This document shows positions 1-12,437 of a stretch of DNA of 64,000 nt, in pieces. Position 1 is the first letter of the stretch, and every line of letters starts with the position of its first letter. Below the pieces are notes generated by a model, which saw only the letters and a list, made by a program, of their open reading frames with translations, made no database searches and was not told where the DNA came from. The stretch lies in assembly GCA_029216955.1 (NCBI GenBank), contig JANAVB010015600.1, positions 34,206,792 through 34,270,791 of the forward strand. Direction: 5' to 3'. Made by a program: the position numbers and the translations under genes. This DNA is from Iris pallida (lineage: Eukaryota > Streptophyta > Magnoliopsida > Asparagales > Iridaceae).

Positions 1-359
1 TGCTGTGGCTCTACAGGTGGTGGGACCACGGTACGTTCCTCAGAACGCTCCATGCTCTGGCAGAGTAGGGTGGTCTACTCCTGATGGGTCGTTAGGAACT
101 CCTGGATCAGAGTGAGCAGTTGGTTCCCGTCGAGTGTGACAGAAGCCTGGGTAGGTATAGTAATAGGTGGTGGTGGGAGTATCGGGTCCTGCTGGGACTG
201 TGATGTGGAAGGTGGTGGAGGCATTTGGGTTTATGGATTTATGGATTGGGGGAATATAGTAGGTGGAGGTAGAGGTGTATCGGTCAACTGGTCAACCGAC
301 TGGATAGGGAGTGTGCCATTCTCAGGTATGACATACTGGGATGAACAGGTGAGCACCAT
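1..359 (-). pseudogene. Gag N-terminal fragment of family D gypsy element
   Basis: Reading leftwards from an ATG at 357-359, one frame stays continuous to the window edge except for two stops, TAA at 231-233 and TAG at 75-77. The translation is proline/glutamine rich (PPPPSTSQSQQDPILPPPP) and then resembles the start of a helical gag core (LLTLIQEFLTTHQE). This is the usual layout of the low-complexity N-terminus of plant Ty3/gypsy Gag, the structural protein that packages the element RNA. It lies about 240 bp downstream of the primer site at 584-599, as expected for the first gene of the element. Both stops can be explained by C-to-T changes (CAA to TAA, CAG to TAG). The rest of gag-pol would lie left of base 1. 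The gag call is by resemblance and position, not by a search. Confidence 0.6.
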
Positions 360-608
360 CTAAACAAATAAATAAAAAGGACTTATAAGGACTCTTTAAG
401 TAAACAATTATGAATAACAAGAAAATCCAATTGTAATAGCGAGCATGTGATGTGTTTCCTATGTTACAGTCCTAGTATTCCTCTAGGTGTTCTAAGCGTC
501 ATTCCTAGTGTTGTCTAATTACCTTAAGTTCCTAATTGCAGGCATGCTTGGTACAATGACGTAACCAAAAAAATTAGTCAGGACCTGCGTGGGCTACCAC
601 TAAAAATA
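360..608 (-). other. Leader and primer-binding region of element D
   Basis: This is non-coding sequence between the D 5' LTR (edge at 609) and the gag start. On the minus strand a TGGTAGCCCACGCAGG-like motif begins 9 nt after the LTR edge (about 584-599). Its equivalent stands at the same place after the LTRs of families A, B, C and G, so it is probably the tRNA primer site. Confidence 0.5.
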
Positions 609-1960
609 TGTCACAATCCGCTACCCAAATTGTTGGGCCGGGCCGAGTCATGTCCAACCTACGCTTGAGATAAAACGTAGTAAGCTGTTCCAAAGATATG
701 AAAGTAAGACTAAAAGTTGCTAACAGTTCTATATGTAATAAAGAGTCATAAATGCTCCAAACACAAAAGTCATCTCATATAATAGTAAGTCCAAGTACAA
801 GTCCGAAATATAAAGCTGGATACAGGTCCAATCACAAAATAGATAGTCTAATACATAACTACTCTCAAAAGTCCAAAATGTAAATAGACAACTAGACGAG
901 TTTTCCCGCAGGTACATCCTCGTAAGACAAATTCTGGTCCTCGGCAGTAACTCCATAATATGAGTCACAGAGCAACTCCTTCTCAGTAAGTATATCTACA
1001 ACGTTATCCTGTCAGGACGGGAACAAGTACTGATTCTTACAAACATATAATATTGATCATGTGATGGAAAGAAATGACATATCATGTTTATCCAGTTTTA
1101 AATACATTTTCTTATGGCAATAATTAATTGTTTTAAAGTTAAAAACTGTAGTAGGTGAGTGATCAGTCAATAGGTAATCAGGATGTACAGTGGTACATAT
1201 CAATTTTCTGAAGTGTACATACGTACCCTTAACGGCATCGGTGTATGTCCATACACAAATGCGGGATCAGACATACGACAAAGTTATATATAGAATGTAA
1301 CAGTGCTCGGTAAATACATACGGAGAAGGGGGGCATGATCACGTACACTACTAACAGTTTCCCCTTAACCCGTTGTTAAACATGTGAGAGATATGAAAAC
1401 TGTCCTAAACATGGTAGAGACTGAAAGTAATACAACATGTAAAGTTTTAACTTGCTATCCCAAGGATCAGCATTTTACATGGTTGGAAATCACAGTTTAT
1501 GGTTATAGCAGTATGTAAATTTTATAGAAGTACTTGCCTTTAGCAAAGCAAAGCAGCGATAAAAAGTGCTATAGATGCCGGGTGACTCGTCACTGTAGAA
1601 ATAAATACATAAACTTAGTTTTTACACTAAGTTAAACACTACAACACTAGTAGTGCAACCCGACTTTCTGACTGGACACCTAGCCAAATGATGACTTTAG
1701 CATAGGAGACCAATATGGATTGACACAATACCCTAACTAACTTTCTAGGGCCTTTACACTAGTGCGGGGTGAGGTCCAATATGTCTATAACTCAAAACAA
1801 CACAAAACATTGAAAGTCGTAATTATTCAATAAATAAATCAAACTGTACACTGTGTTCCAACAATTTTTGAGATAGACAAAAAGCTCAATTTTATATAAA
1901 ATAAAGTACCAAAATGATCCTTGTTAATTATAGAAATTTATACTAATTTTTCTGGAATTT
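609..1960 (-). mobile_element. Family D 5' LTR, downstream (U5-side) part
   Basis: The LTR end reads TGTGACA on the minus strand at 609. The same sequence recurs at 63675-64000 with about 96% identity by eye over 326 bp. The LTR is interrupted at 1966 by the family A element and resumes at 13197, running to 15184, for a net length of about 3.3 kb. I see no coding sequence in it. Confidence 0.8.
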
Positions 1961-1965
1961 ATAAA
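1961..1965. repeat. Target-site duplication, left copy (ATAAA)
   Basis: ATAAA lies directly before the TGTAGCACC start of the A element and again directly after its GTGACA end (13197-13201). A 5-bp duplication is standard for LTR-element integrases and fixes both element ends exactly. Confidence 0.9.
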
Positions 1966-4387
1966 TGTAGCACCTAGTTTCCCAAATGAGGATAATTTTG
2001 AAATTTTGTGTTTATAATTATTTTAATAATGATATTTAATTCATGATATGATTTTTGGTGATTTTAAATCATTTTAAAATTATTTAAATCAATGACTTGT
2101 GGTTTTGACGTTTTGCTAGTGAAACCCTAGAGACTGTTTGACCTAGAGCCTAACCATGTGATTATGATATTTTAATATCATTTTTGGCCTAAGGATATTT
2201 TTGCATTTGATCTCTTTGAATTATTTTGATATTATTTTATTATTTATGATATTGTTTTGGGGTTATTTGAGTCGGGTTCGAATTTCAACTCAATCCGACT
2301 TGAAACGGGGACCCGGGGGTAGTTTGACTCTAGTGGGACCCACACACTAGTTAGTCATGGCCCACATGATATTAATTTTAGTCCACATGATAGAAATATT
2401 TTAGTTAGAGGTTAGACTAATTATTATGGATAAGGTTAGTGTGATTAGAGACTTTAGAATAACTAATTTAGCCCCAACCAATTAGCCCTTTCCTAATACT
2501 CATGGAATAGGTTAGTGGGGGCATTTTGGACCTTACCATAATAGGACAAATAGCCCCATATGGCCAGCCACTTTGGGAGAAGATAGGCTCAAGTTCATTT
2601 CATTATTCTCATCCACACTCTCTCTCTCTTGTTCTTCTCCAAATTCCTAGAGAGCAATCCCTAGCAATTTCTCCACCAAATTCTTCCATTTCACCACCAA
2701 ATCTTCTTCTTTCCTTCTCCATTCTAGCCAAGGAGGAAGCTACCCAAGTTTGGGAGGATTCGGAGCTCGTTCGTGTCCTTTTGGAATCTCTACGTGTCGG
2801 TGTCACTCCGGGAAGACTTTTCTTCGATTCGATCTACCGGGAGGTATAAATCCCTTCTCCTTTTTATTTTCTCATGCATATAGGTCTATTTTGAACCCAT
2901 AGGAATGACCCCCATGGTTGTATCTCCATTTGTGTCCATGTCGTATCCATTTGGAGGTCATAGGAGTGTCCTTTGTGTTGTGGTTGTGTCCATGTGGAAA
3001 AATCCCAAATTTGGACACACTATGTGTTGTTGTTATGTATGAATAAATTATTACATGTTTAATCTCATATTTTTTGTATTGGAGATGTGTTCTATAGTGT
3101 CTCATATATATATATTAGTGTAGAGAGTGAGTTCTTGATATATTATGTTATATACTTGTGTTCTTTTGTCTCAAACTACCCAAATCCGTCATGATTTTTA
3201 TTCACGTTTTTAATTTCAGTCCTAACTTAGAAATGTCATAACTTCTAGCTCAAAGCTCGGTTTAATCTTCCATTTTTTTAAAAGAAGCGTATTGAAGTTA
3301 GCTTTCCAAAAACATGTATTAATAGGCCTAATTCTTTCTATAACTTTCTGGAGAATTATTTGAGTGTCAGCTGTACGAAAGACAAACGCGTTATTGGTGT
3401 TTTCGCGATTTCGGGAGTTTCCGGAAACGAAAACGCGATCAGTTTGAAGTTTCGGAAAGCTAACACATAGATCTATAACATACTTTAATCCTAAATTTTA
3501 ATTCATGCTGAGATGGTATAGTATTGATTATTAGTAGGAGTTACTATTCAGCATATGCATTTTGTGCACCCTTGTGTGTAATATAATGTTCCATTTGATT
3601 TTAACCCATATTAATTTTATATATATTATGTAATTAAATAGAGAATGCAAGCATGAGTAAATGGTTAAATAAATGATGTATGAGGTGTAAGTATCCTATC
3701 TAATGTAAGCATGTATAAGTATGGCTTGTAATGAATATGTAGGTTCCATAGTATGTAATGTATGGTGCATATAGTGGTACAAGGGAATAAATGAATGATG
3801 AATGAATGCAAGCATGAATATAATATAATAATAGATATAATGTATGCAATATACAAGTTAATGAGATGTAATGTTCTATGTTAACACAAATCCTATATTA
3901 CCTCATGTACCCCCTTACACTATGTTGACACTATCACACTTGACACATTGTTCACTTACACTTTGACACTCTTTGATATGTATACACTATGTATGCCCAT
4001 TTAACCCTCACTTGCCCCTTTGCCATGTTCACATACACACACATAGCCTCTTAAATAAGTATTTATGAATATAGTTAACTTAGCTATGTATGTATATTAT
4101 ATATGTTAGCATATTGTGTTGTAATATATAAGTTTATATAACCATTTGAAATGCTATGATTATAGACCTAATGTTGAATACCAATATATGCATGTGTATA
4201 TATGTGTAGACATATATAGCTTAAAGTAATAGATTACCTAGTGTATATCCAATGTGAATTCTTGCCTATTTGAGTATTGAATAATTGCATGCTATATAGA
4301 GTTGGGTGTATGTTGGCTTGTATAGCCTTGTATTGATGTGTGCTTGCTAGGATAGTCTTGGTTAGGCCTAGTAAGACTTGCTGGGTT

Positions 4388-4462
4388 AGGACATGACCTA
4401 GTTTGACTAGTGCAGTTGACCAGAGTTGACCAAGGGTTGACTTTGGCCTAGTTTGACCTAGA
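4388..4462 (+). promoter_or_regulatory. TTGAC (W-box core) cluster
   Basis: Five TTGAC cores occur within about 75 bp, several as TTGACC. TTGAC(C/T) is the core bound by plant WRKY factors. The 3' LTR has six at 11840-11920, and related clusters lie in the solo LTR (about 43200-43290) and in F (about 27208-27290). Conservation across copies is seen; regulatory function is inferred. Confidence 0.35.
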
Positions 4463-4860
4463 TTCATATAGAATGCATTGTAGTGCTTTATATTACCCTT
4501 CTGGACATGTTGTGACTTGTGCTGTTCTAATTAGGAGCCAAACACCTCTCTTCGGACAATATCTTTACCTTGGACATTCAGATATCAGGTGAGTACATTC
4601 TCTGATCATTTCATATCCTGCTTAGAATTATTTCCTGCATTAAATTACTTTACTTGTACTGTCACGTTGGTCACACGGGTTGGTACTATACGGATCCCTT
4701 CTTGAGATGTTATCCTTAGGGAGCATCGGGTACTACATGTTCTGTGCGTTTCACTTACATGTCGTATCACTATGCTTCACAGGTTCTTCGATCACTTGTG
4801 ACATATACTCTTATGATCACAGAGTCTCCTAGAATCCCCATTTTTGGGACTACTATGTAT

Positions 4861-4986
4861 CACCCTTCGAGGGCTTACCACCCTTCGGGGGCTTATCACC
4901 TTTCGGAGGCTTATCACCCTTTGGGGGCATATCACCCTTTGGGGGCTTATCACCTTTCGGAGGCTTATCACCCTTCGGGGGCTGTT
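4861..4986 (+). repeat. 18-bp minisatellite in family A 5' LTR
   Basis: There are seven imperfect copies of an 18-bp unit of the form CACCCTTCGGGGGCTTAT. They translate as a six-residue repeat on either strand, which creates spurious open frames. Confidence 0.9.
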
Positions 4987-5675
4987 ACATAGTATCATAA
5001 CATAACCTGTTTGGATCCTTGTGTACTGATTGGGGGTACAGGGGAGTAGAAGTAGACATGTGAATAATACCCAAGTAGTATCTTATCAGAATCTCTTCCA
5101 TAGTGTCTTATCAGAATCTCCTATGCCATTTACATGTCTATATTGTACTCTGACTCACTAGCCACATGTTAATTCTCTATTTATAGTAGATATTTCTATT
5201 ATAGCTCTCTCTCTCTGTTTACATACAGCATTTCTTTCAGTACCTGCATCTTACTTTACTGTATGATTATATTTTCTAACATGCTATGAACTGTTGAGAT
5301 GTAATGTGCTCGCTCCTGTCCTGACTGGACCCGTTGATAAATTTTACAGATAGCCTGGAGGTTGCCTGCTAGCCTAGAGGAGACAGTAGAGGTTGCATAG
5401 ATAGCTAGGGTTTTTGCTTATAGTTTATTTTCAGTCATCTTAAGTTGTTTTTATGGATTACTGTATTTGGGTTTTGAGATGTATTCTGAGTTTGTATCTT
5501 AGACACTTAGACTTCTATCTGTTGTATCTTTTTTCGACTTCATGTTTTATCTATCTTCCTTTATGCTCTACCTTAGATGTGATTGAGTTTACATTCTGCT
5601 ATGTCACACCCATTCGGGGAGTATAAATTGTTTAGTCTTATACTGTTAGATGCATTGAGACCTAGGACAGCGTTC

Positions 5676-5696
5676 TACCGTCGATACTGCGGCGTA
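5676..5696 (+). repeat. Conserved hairpin block near LTR end
   Basis: This 21-bp block can fold with CGCCG pairing to CGGCG around a short loop (here CGTCG, with two C-to-T changes). The unmutated form is identical at 13123-13143, 41906-41926 (minus) and 58725-58745, although the surrounding LTRs are diverged. Confidence 0.7.
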
Positions 5697-5758
5697 GGCT
5701 GGGCGTTGTTACGTTATCGTGTCCTAACTCTAGGGTGCGGATCGTGACACATTTTTAG

Positions 5759-5774
5759 TGGTGGCCCATGCAGG
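5759..5774 (+). other. Primer-binding-like motif of element A
   Basis: TGGTGGCCCATGCAGG begins 9 nt after the 5' LTR end. Equivalent motifs at the same spacing follow the 5' LTRs of B, C, D and G. I cannot assign the tRNA; it does not match the initiator-Met type TGGTATCAGAGC. Confidence 0.5.
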
Positions 5775-8700
5775 TCGAGTTTGTGTAGTGGTATTCGAAC
5801 TAGAGTACCACTACAGCCTGCAGTAGGATTAGGATATATTTTTGAAGATACTCAATCACAATTAGGATCCCTTGAGAGATTCCTGGGACGACCCTTGAGA
5901 ATCTTGTTTAACTCCGATTTGAAAACTCTTTTCTTTTTTCTTGATTTGATTTATCTTTACTTTCTGCTATTGAATTTGATTTTGATGGATTATTATTGAA
6001 TTTGAGTTTATATTTATTGATTTTGATGAAGATTGTTGAAATTTGAATCTTGATGTTAGCTATAGCATCCGAGTTTGTAGTTATATGATTTGAAGGATTT
6101 TTTTCATTTCTGAATTTGGATGTTCGTTGATAAATTTGATTTTTTTTTGTATTCATTGTTGATTTAATTTAATTTTTGGCAAGATGAAATTATATGGGCT
6201 AGGTCATCTAAGTTATGGAAATCTTGTCTTCTATAGTCACATTAGCCAGCATGGTGAGGACATATAGTCTGATTTTGGATATATTTCTCGGGTGTGGAAA
6301 TTTAAGGTTTTCGCAGCCAAGCTAGCGGCATCGCGAAAATGTTAAATACCATGATTCTAGAGGTATGTGCATAAGTCAAGGACTCTGTGATTATCGTAGC
6401 CTTGCTCACTAGTATGACGAGGATTTAGAGTACCATAATTTTGGATAGACGCATATGATTATCAGATTGTACCTTAAATATTTTCGAACATGTTTTTGCT
6501 ACTTTTGTTTCAGTCATTCAAAAAAAAAGAGAAGGAATTATTGTTGTTTTGTTTTGTTTTGTTTCTCATTGTTTACTTAGGATGTAGCTTTAGCTATTTT
6601 TATAAACCTTGTGTAACTTTTTACAAAAAATTATTTCTTCTTAATACAATAAACCAATGATTTTGCTAGGCCTTATTTTGGATTTGGTATTATAATTCTT
6701 GTTTCAAAAAAAAATGGGTCCCTCTTTTAAATAGATAAGCAGAACAGATTCTATTATCATTCTTTTTCTGCCAATATTTTTACTACCATCATTCCTTGTC
6801 TTATATACCTGTCCTGATTATATCAATTCTCTGTCTCGTATATAATTCTGTCAGCTATACCTTGACAACTCTTGAATCTTCATATCATTTTGCCTGAGAA
6901 ATGTTAAGGAAGTGACGTAAATTATGTAGCTCAGAGAAGACGTAACTGGTTATTTTATGATGATCTAAAGGAAATCAAATGTGGAGTGTTCCATATGGAA
7001 ACTTGAGATAGAAATGTGGTAAAGGTCTCGAATAGAATAAAGAGATGTATATTGCCAATCTGGAAACAATTACATTTAGAGAAATTTTGGGGTTATGAGA
7101 TAGTTTATAGGTGTATTCAAAACTAATGAGAATATCAGAGGTCAACCTAGTTTTGAGAACTTAGAAAATCTTGGTTATTGATTCTGGGGAAAACTTTTAC
7201 TCTGAGGCTATGTAGAAGGTTAGTAATGGAAAAGAGAAGTTAATTGTGTTTAATAAGGATATTAAACAAGATGTTGCGAGGAAATGACTAGGGATAGAGA
7301 GAGCACAAAGTTATGGAAGTTTAGAGATTGTTGTGAAATATTTTAGGAGAATAATATTCAAGGGTATATGTCGAAGAAAATACGGAAGTTGATTTTATGA
7401 TGAAAGATAAGTTTTGTAAGGCCTAGAGATTTAAACTAAATAATACGAGGAGAACAATTTGAACAAGTTCAAGGAATTCGTAAACGGGATTTAGAGGTTT
7501 TGGGTCAAATTTAAGACAAGGTGAAAGAACTTGAAAATTTAAATAAATGGTTAATGTTGATTCCTAAATGTGAGGGTTGTGCTTCAAGAGTGATGTTTGG
7601 AAATTGGGAATTGCCTACGGTAGTCATGGTAAGGGTTTAAGTAAAGGTTAAATTTTCATATGGAGACTGGTGAGGTAAAGATATGATTGGCAAGTTATGA
7701 CCAGATGAACTTAAGAGTATCAGAAGCAGATGACTAACTCGATCTTCATTATTTTTGTGCATTAATTACCACCCTCTTGAACTCCCACTTTCTAATTGAG
7801 ATCCTTGACGTTCCTTATCGTGACTTTGATATTCGGAATATAATACTAGCTGTTACCCTCCAACAAATCTTATATGCAAGACATAGACGAGCTCACCTTC
7901 GTGTAGGTATATCATGTCCCACTAAAACCTGTCTTCTTGTACTCTATTTTCTTGATATGATTTTCTGGTCAACTGGCTAAACTATAACCTCTACCATTAT
8001 ACTAAATTTCTTCTTATTTCAATTAGAAATCCAGCCTTGACTCAATTCTTTCGACCCGACATGTGATGGTGTTCTGCTTGTTTCCTTAGATGCTTAACCT
8101 TGTACCTTATCTGATTACTTGACCCGTTGGTTAGAAACTTGGACTATGTAATTCCTTTCATCATTACCATCCTTATATCTTGTGCTGCTAAATCCTTAGT
8201 TTTGCAAGCTTATCTATTTCGAGCTTGGTCATGACATATTTTATTGGGTGGCCACCCACTAACATATTGTCTAATCAGAACTGGTACATGATGGTCTGAT
8301 CAACCTATTGTACTTTGGTTTGCTTTTTCATGTATCAATCTACGAGAATGGAGACATAGTTAAACTTGACCCTAGAGTCTCATTCGCGACAGCCTTGACA
8401 ATTTTCTTTGAAATCTTTTTATCGCCTATGACCTCGTATTCGTACTCAGTCGAATTAAATTTAATCATGACCTGAACCTCCATCATTGGATGCTCGTGCT
8501 CATACTTTGATTTCATTGATTTTCCTTCTTGCCCAAATCTCGTTTTATCCCAAAATTGATCAACTTAGATCGTGTCAAGACAAAAATCTATTTGTGATTT
8601 GTTGTGCCTAAATTTTCAATTTTTGCCATTTTATGGAATAGTAACCTTTTAATAATTTCTTAGTTGCTTGTTAATGACCAATTTTTATATAGGATGGTAG

Positions 8701-9415
8701 ACAGCCCTACCCTTGATGATTGTTGTTCCTTACCTTCCCAATTAGGACACCCTAGATTGTTTGTGTGTTGATACCATAGTACTGTTTTGACCTAGAATGA
8801 TTAGTGTACCTAGGTGAGACTTCCAACTGCTACGGTATGCCCTGACCTTGTATACTATTCCTTCAAATTGCATGATTTAGATTAAAAAAAAATTTAGACC
8901 TTGATTGTTGGGAAATAGGGACGTCACTCCATTAATATCAGTTGTAGATATATGGGTTAGTCCTTGATGTGTGGATGTGTGTCTATAAACATGTAGCTTA
9001 GGAGATTTAGGAGAGATTATGTATCATCCTTGATAGGATGTACTAGTCTTTTGGTGAGTATAAATGTGTTATGAGAGATAGGGGCCTATATGTCTTAGTA
9101 ATGCATCGTTACTATGGTAATAGAATGTATTAATAGATGGTTAATAGGAAGATAATAGTTTGAGCATACCTATAGCCTATGATCAGTTCCTTTTCATCCT
9201 TAGTTAAGACCACTTTAAAATAGGTCCAGTCCCTTGGATATAGGTTCCAGTCCATATTTTATTGAAGTTCCATTACCGCCGTACAGCAGAGCAATATTGG
9301 AGGTATTCCTAGATTGACACTTTTAGATGTCCGTTTATTATTCCAGTGTTAGGAAGTGTTACCTTAGATATTGGGTAGGTTAGAGGCTCTAGAAGGAGTA
9401 CTATCGATCTTAAAT

Positions 9416-9448
9416 TTCGAGGACAAATTTTTCTAAGGTGGGTAGAGT
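9416..9448 (+). other. Polypurine tract region before 3' LTR of A
   Basis: The sequence TTCGAGGACAAATTT is followed by AAGGTGGGTAGAGT and then the LTR start. The same cgaggac...aaggtggg signature precedes the LTRs at 36727, 61434, 61932 and 62748 and, on the minus strand, 51293. It is typical of plant gypsy elements, where the purine run primes plus-strand DNA synthesis. Confidence 0.75.
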
Positions 9449-12310
9449 TGTAGCACCCAGTTTCCCAAATGAGAATAATTTTGAAATTTCGTGTTTATAA
9501 TTATTTTAATAATGATATTTAATTCATGATATATTTTTGGTGATTTTAAATCATTTTAAAATTTTAAGTCAATGACTTGTGGTTTTGACGTTTTGCTAGT
9601 GAAACCCTAGAGACTTTTAACCTAGAGCCTAACCATGTGATTATGATTTTTAATGTCATTTTTGGCCTAAGGATATTTTTGCATTTGACCTCTTTGAATT
9701 ATTTTGATATTATTTTATTATTTATATTTTTTTGGGTTATTTGAGTCGGGTTCGAATTTCAACACTCAATCCGACTTGAAACGGGGACCCGGGGGTAGTT
9801 TGACTCTAGTGGGACCCCACACTAGTTAGGCATGGCCCATGATATTAATTTTAGTCCACATGATAGAAATATTTTAGTTAGAGGTTAGACTAATTATTAT
9901 GGATAAGGTTAGTGTGATTAGAGACTTTAGAATGACTAATTTAGCCCCAACCAATTAGCCCTTTCCTAATACTCATAGAATAGGTTAGTGGGGGCATTTT
10001 GGACCTTACCATAATAGGACAAAGCCCCATATGGCCAGCCACTTTGTAGGCTCAAGTTTATTTCATTTCTCATCCACACTCTCTCTCTTGTTCTTTCCCA
10101 AATTCCTAGAGAGCAATCCCTAGCAATTTCTCCACCAAATCCTTCCATTTGCCACCAAATCTTCTTCTTTCCTTCTCCATTCTAGCCAAGGAGGAAGCTA
10201 CCCAAGTTTGGGAGGATTCGGAGCTCGTTCGTGTCCTTTTGGAATCTCTACGTGTCGGTGTCGCTCCGGGAAGGCTTTTCTTCGATTCGATCTACCGGGA
10301 GGTATAAATCCCTTCTCCTTTTCATTTTCTCATGCATATAGGTCTATTTTGAACCCATAGGAATGACCCCCATGGTTGTATCTCCATTGTGTCCATGTCA
10401 TGTCCATTTGGAGGTCATAGGAGTGTCCTTTGTGTTGTGGTTGTGTCCATGTGGGAAAATCCCAAATTTGGACACACTATGTGTTGTTGTTATGTATGAA
10501 TGAATTATTACATGTTTAATCTCATATTTTTTGTATTGGAGATGTGTTCTATAGTGTCTCATATATATATATATTATAGTGTAGAGAGTGAGTTCTTGAT
10601 ATATTATGTTATATACTTGTGTTTTTTGTCTCAAACTACCCAAATCCGTCATGATTTTTATCCACATTTTTAATTTCAGCCCTAACTTAGAAATGTCATA
10701 ACTTCTAGCTCAAAGCTCGGTTTAATCTTCCGTTTTTTTTAAAAGAAGAGTATTGAAGTTAGATTTCCAAAAACATGTATTAATAGGCCTAATTCTTTCT
10801 GTAACTTTTTGGAAAATTATTTGAGTGTCAGCTGTACGAAACAAACGCGTTCTCGGTGTTTTCGCGATTCCGGAGTTTTCGGAAACGAAAACGCGATCCG
10901 TTTGAAGTTTCGAAAAGCTAACACATAGATCTATAACATACTTTAATCCTAAATTTTAATTCATACTGAGATGGTACAGTATTGATTATTAGTAGGAGTT
11001 ACTATTCGGCATATGCATTTTGTGCACCCTTATGTGTAATATAATGTTCTATTTGATTTTAACCCATGTTAATGTATATACATGTAATTAAATAGAGAAT
11101 GCAAGCATGAGTAAATGGTTAAATAAATAATGTATGATGTAAGTATCCTATCTAATGTAAGCATGTATAAGTATGGCTTGTAATGAATATGTAGGTTCCA
11201 TAGTATGTAATGTATGGTACATATAGTGCAAGGGAATAAATGATGATGAATGAATGCAAGCATGAATGTAATATAATAATAGATGTAATGTATGCAATAT
11301 ACAAGTTAATGAGATGTAATGTTCTATGTTAACACAAATCCTATATTACCTCATGTACACCCCTTACACTATGTTGACACTATCACACTTGACATATTGT
11401 TCACTTACACTTTGACACTCTTTGATATATACACTATGTATGCCCATTTAACCCTCACTTGTCCCTTTGCCATGTTCACATACACACATAGCCTCTTAAA
11501 TAAGTATTTATGAATATAGTTAACTTAGCTATGTATGTATATTATATATGTTAGCATATTGTTGTAATATATAAGTTTATATAACCATTTGAAATGCCAT
11601 GAATATAGACCTAATGTTGAATACCAATATATGCATGTGTATATATGTGTAGACATATATAGCTTAAAGTAATAGATTACCTAGTGTATATCCAATGTGA
11701 ATTCTTGCCTATTTGAGTATTGAATAATTGCATGCTATATAGAATTGGGTGTATGTTGGCTTGTATAGCCTTGTATTGATATGTGCTTGCTAGGATAGTC
11801 TTGGTTAGGCCTAGTAAGACTTGCTGGGTTAGGACATGACCTAGTTTGACCTAGTTTGACTAGTGCAGTTGACCAGAGTTGACCAAGGGTTGACTTTGGC
11901 CTAGTTTGACCTAGATTCATGTAGAATGCATTGTAGTGCTTTATATTACCCTTCTGGACATGTTGTGACTTGTGCTGTTCTAATTAGGAGCCAGACACCT
12001 CTCCTCGGACAGTATCTTTACCTTGGACATTCAGATATCAGGCGAGTACATTCTCTGATCATTTCATATTCTGTTTAGAATTATTTTTTGCATTAAATTA
12101 CTTTACTTGTACTGTCACGTTGGTCACACGGGTTGGTACTATACGGATCCCTTCTTGAGATGTTATCCTTAGGGAGCATCGGGTACTACATGTTCTGTGC
12201 GTTTCACTTATATGTCGTATCACTATGCTTCACAGGTTCTTCGATCACTTGTGACATATACTCTTATGATCACAGAGTCTCATAGAATCCCCATTTTTGG
12301 GACTACTATG

Positions 12311-12437
12311 TATCACCCTTCGGGGGCTTACCACCCTTCGGGGGCTTATCACCTTTCGGAGGCTTATCACCCTTTGGGGCATATCACCCTTTGGGAGCTT
12401 ATCACCTTTCGGAGGCTTATCACCCTTCGGGGCTGTT
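12311..12437 (+). repeat. 18-bp minisatellite in family A 3' LTR
   Basis: This is the same array as at 4861-4986, with single-base indels in three units. Confidence 0.85.

Larger units (their letters stand above)
2844..5349 (+). other. Putative intron inside family A 5' LTR
   Basis: The C/T-rich leader ends at GAG followed by GTATAA (donor, GT at 2844). A pyrimidine/AT-rich tract with TGATAA ends in TTTTACAG at 5349 (acceptor). The 3' LTR preserves both sites (10302 and 12797). This is inferred from consensus sites only; no transcript evidence is available. Confidence 0.3.
1966..5749 (+). repeat. Family A 5' LTR (3784 bp)
   Basis: It begins TGTAGCACCT and ends ATCGTGACA. In order it holds an AT-rich U3, a C/T-rich leader (about 2600-2840) ending at a plausible splice donor (2844), AT-rich sequence, a W-box-like cluster (about 4388-4460), an 18-bp minisatellite (4861-4986), a plausible splice acceptor (5349) and a conserved hairpin block (5676-5696). 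The short open frames in it are not conserved between the two LTRs and are not called. Confidence 0.9.
5750..9448 (+). other. Interior of family A element, no coding capacity seen
   Basis: This stretch of 3.7 kb is AT-rich and broken by stops in all frames. The longest frames are under 85 codons and have no recognisable domain. The segment around 8200-8400 matches the reverse complement of 51860-52060 in element C, so the interiors of families A and C share ancestry even though neither codes for protein. Confidence 0.75.

Noticed and set aside
4744..4998. Possible small repeat protein in the family A LTR
   Set aside because: It is produced by the 18-bp array; the frame is broken by single-base indels in the other LTR.
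7180..7230. Faint protease-like VIDSG stretch in the A interior
   Set aside because: Five residues only, with stops close on either side; not enough to call a gag-pol relic.
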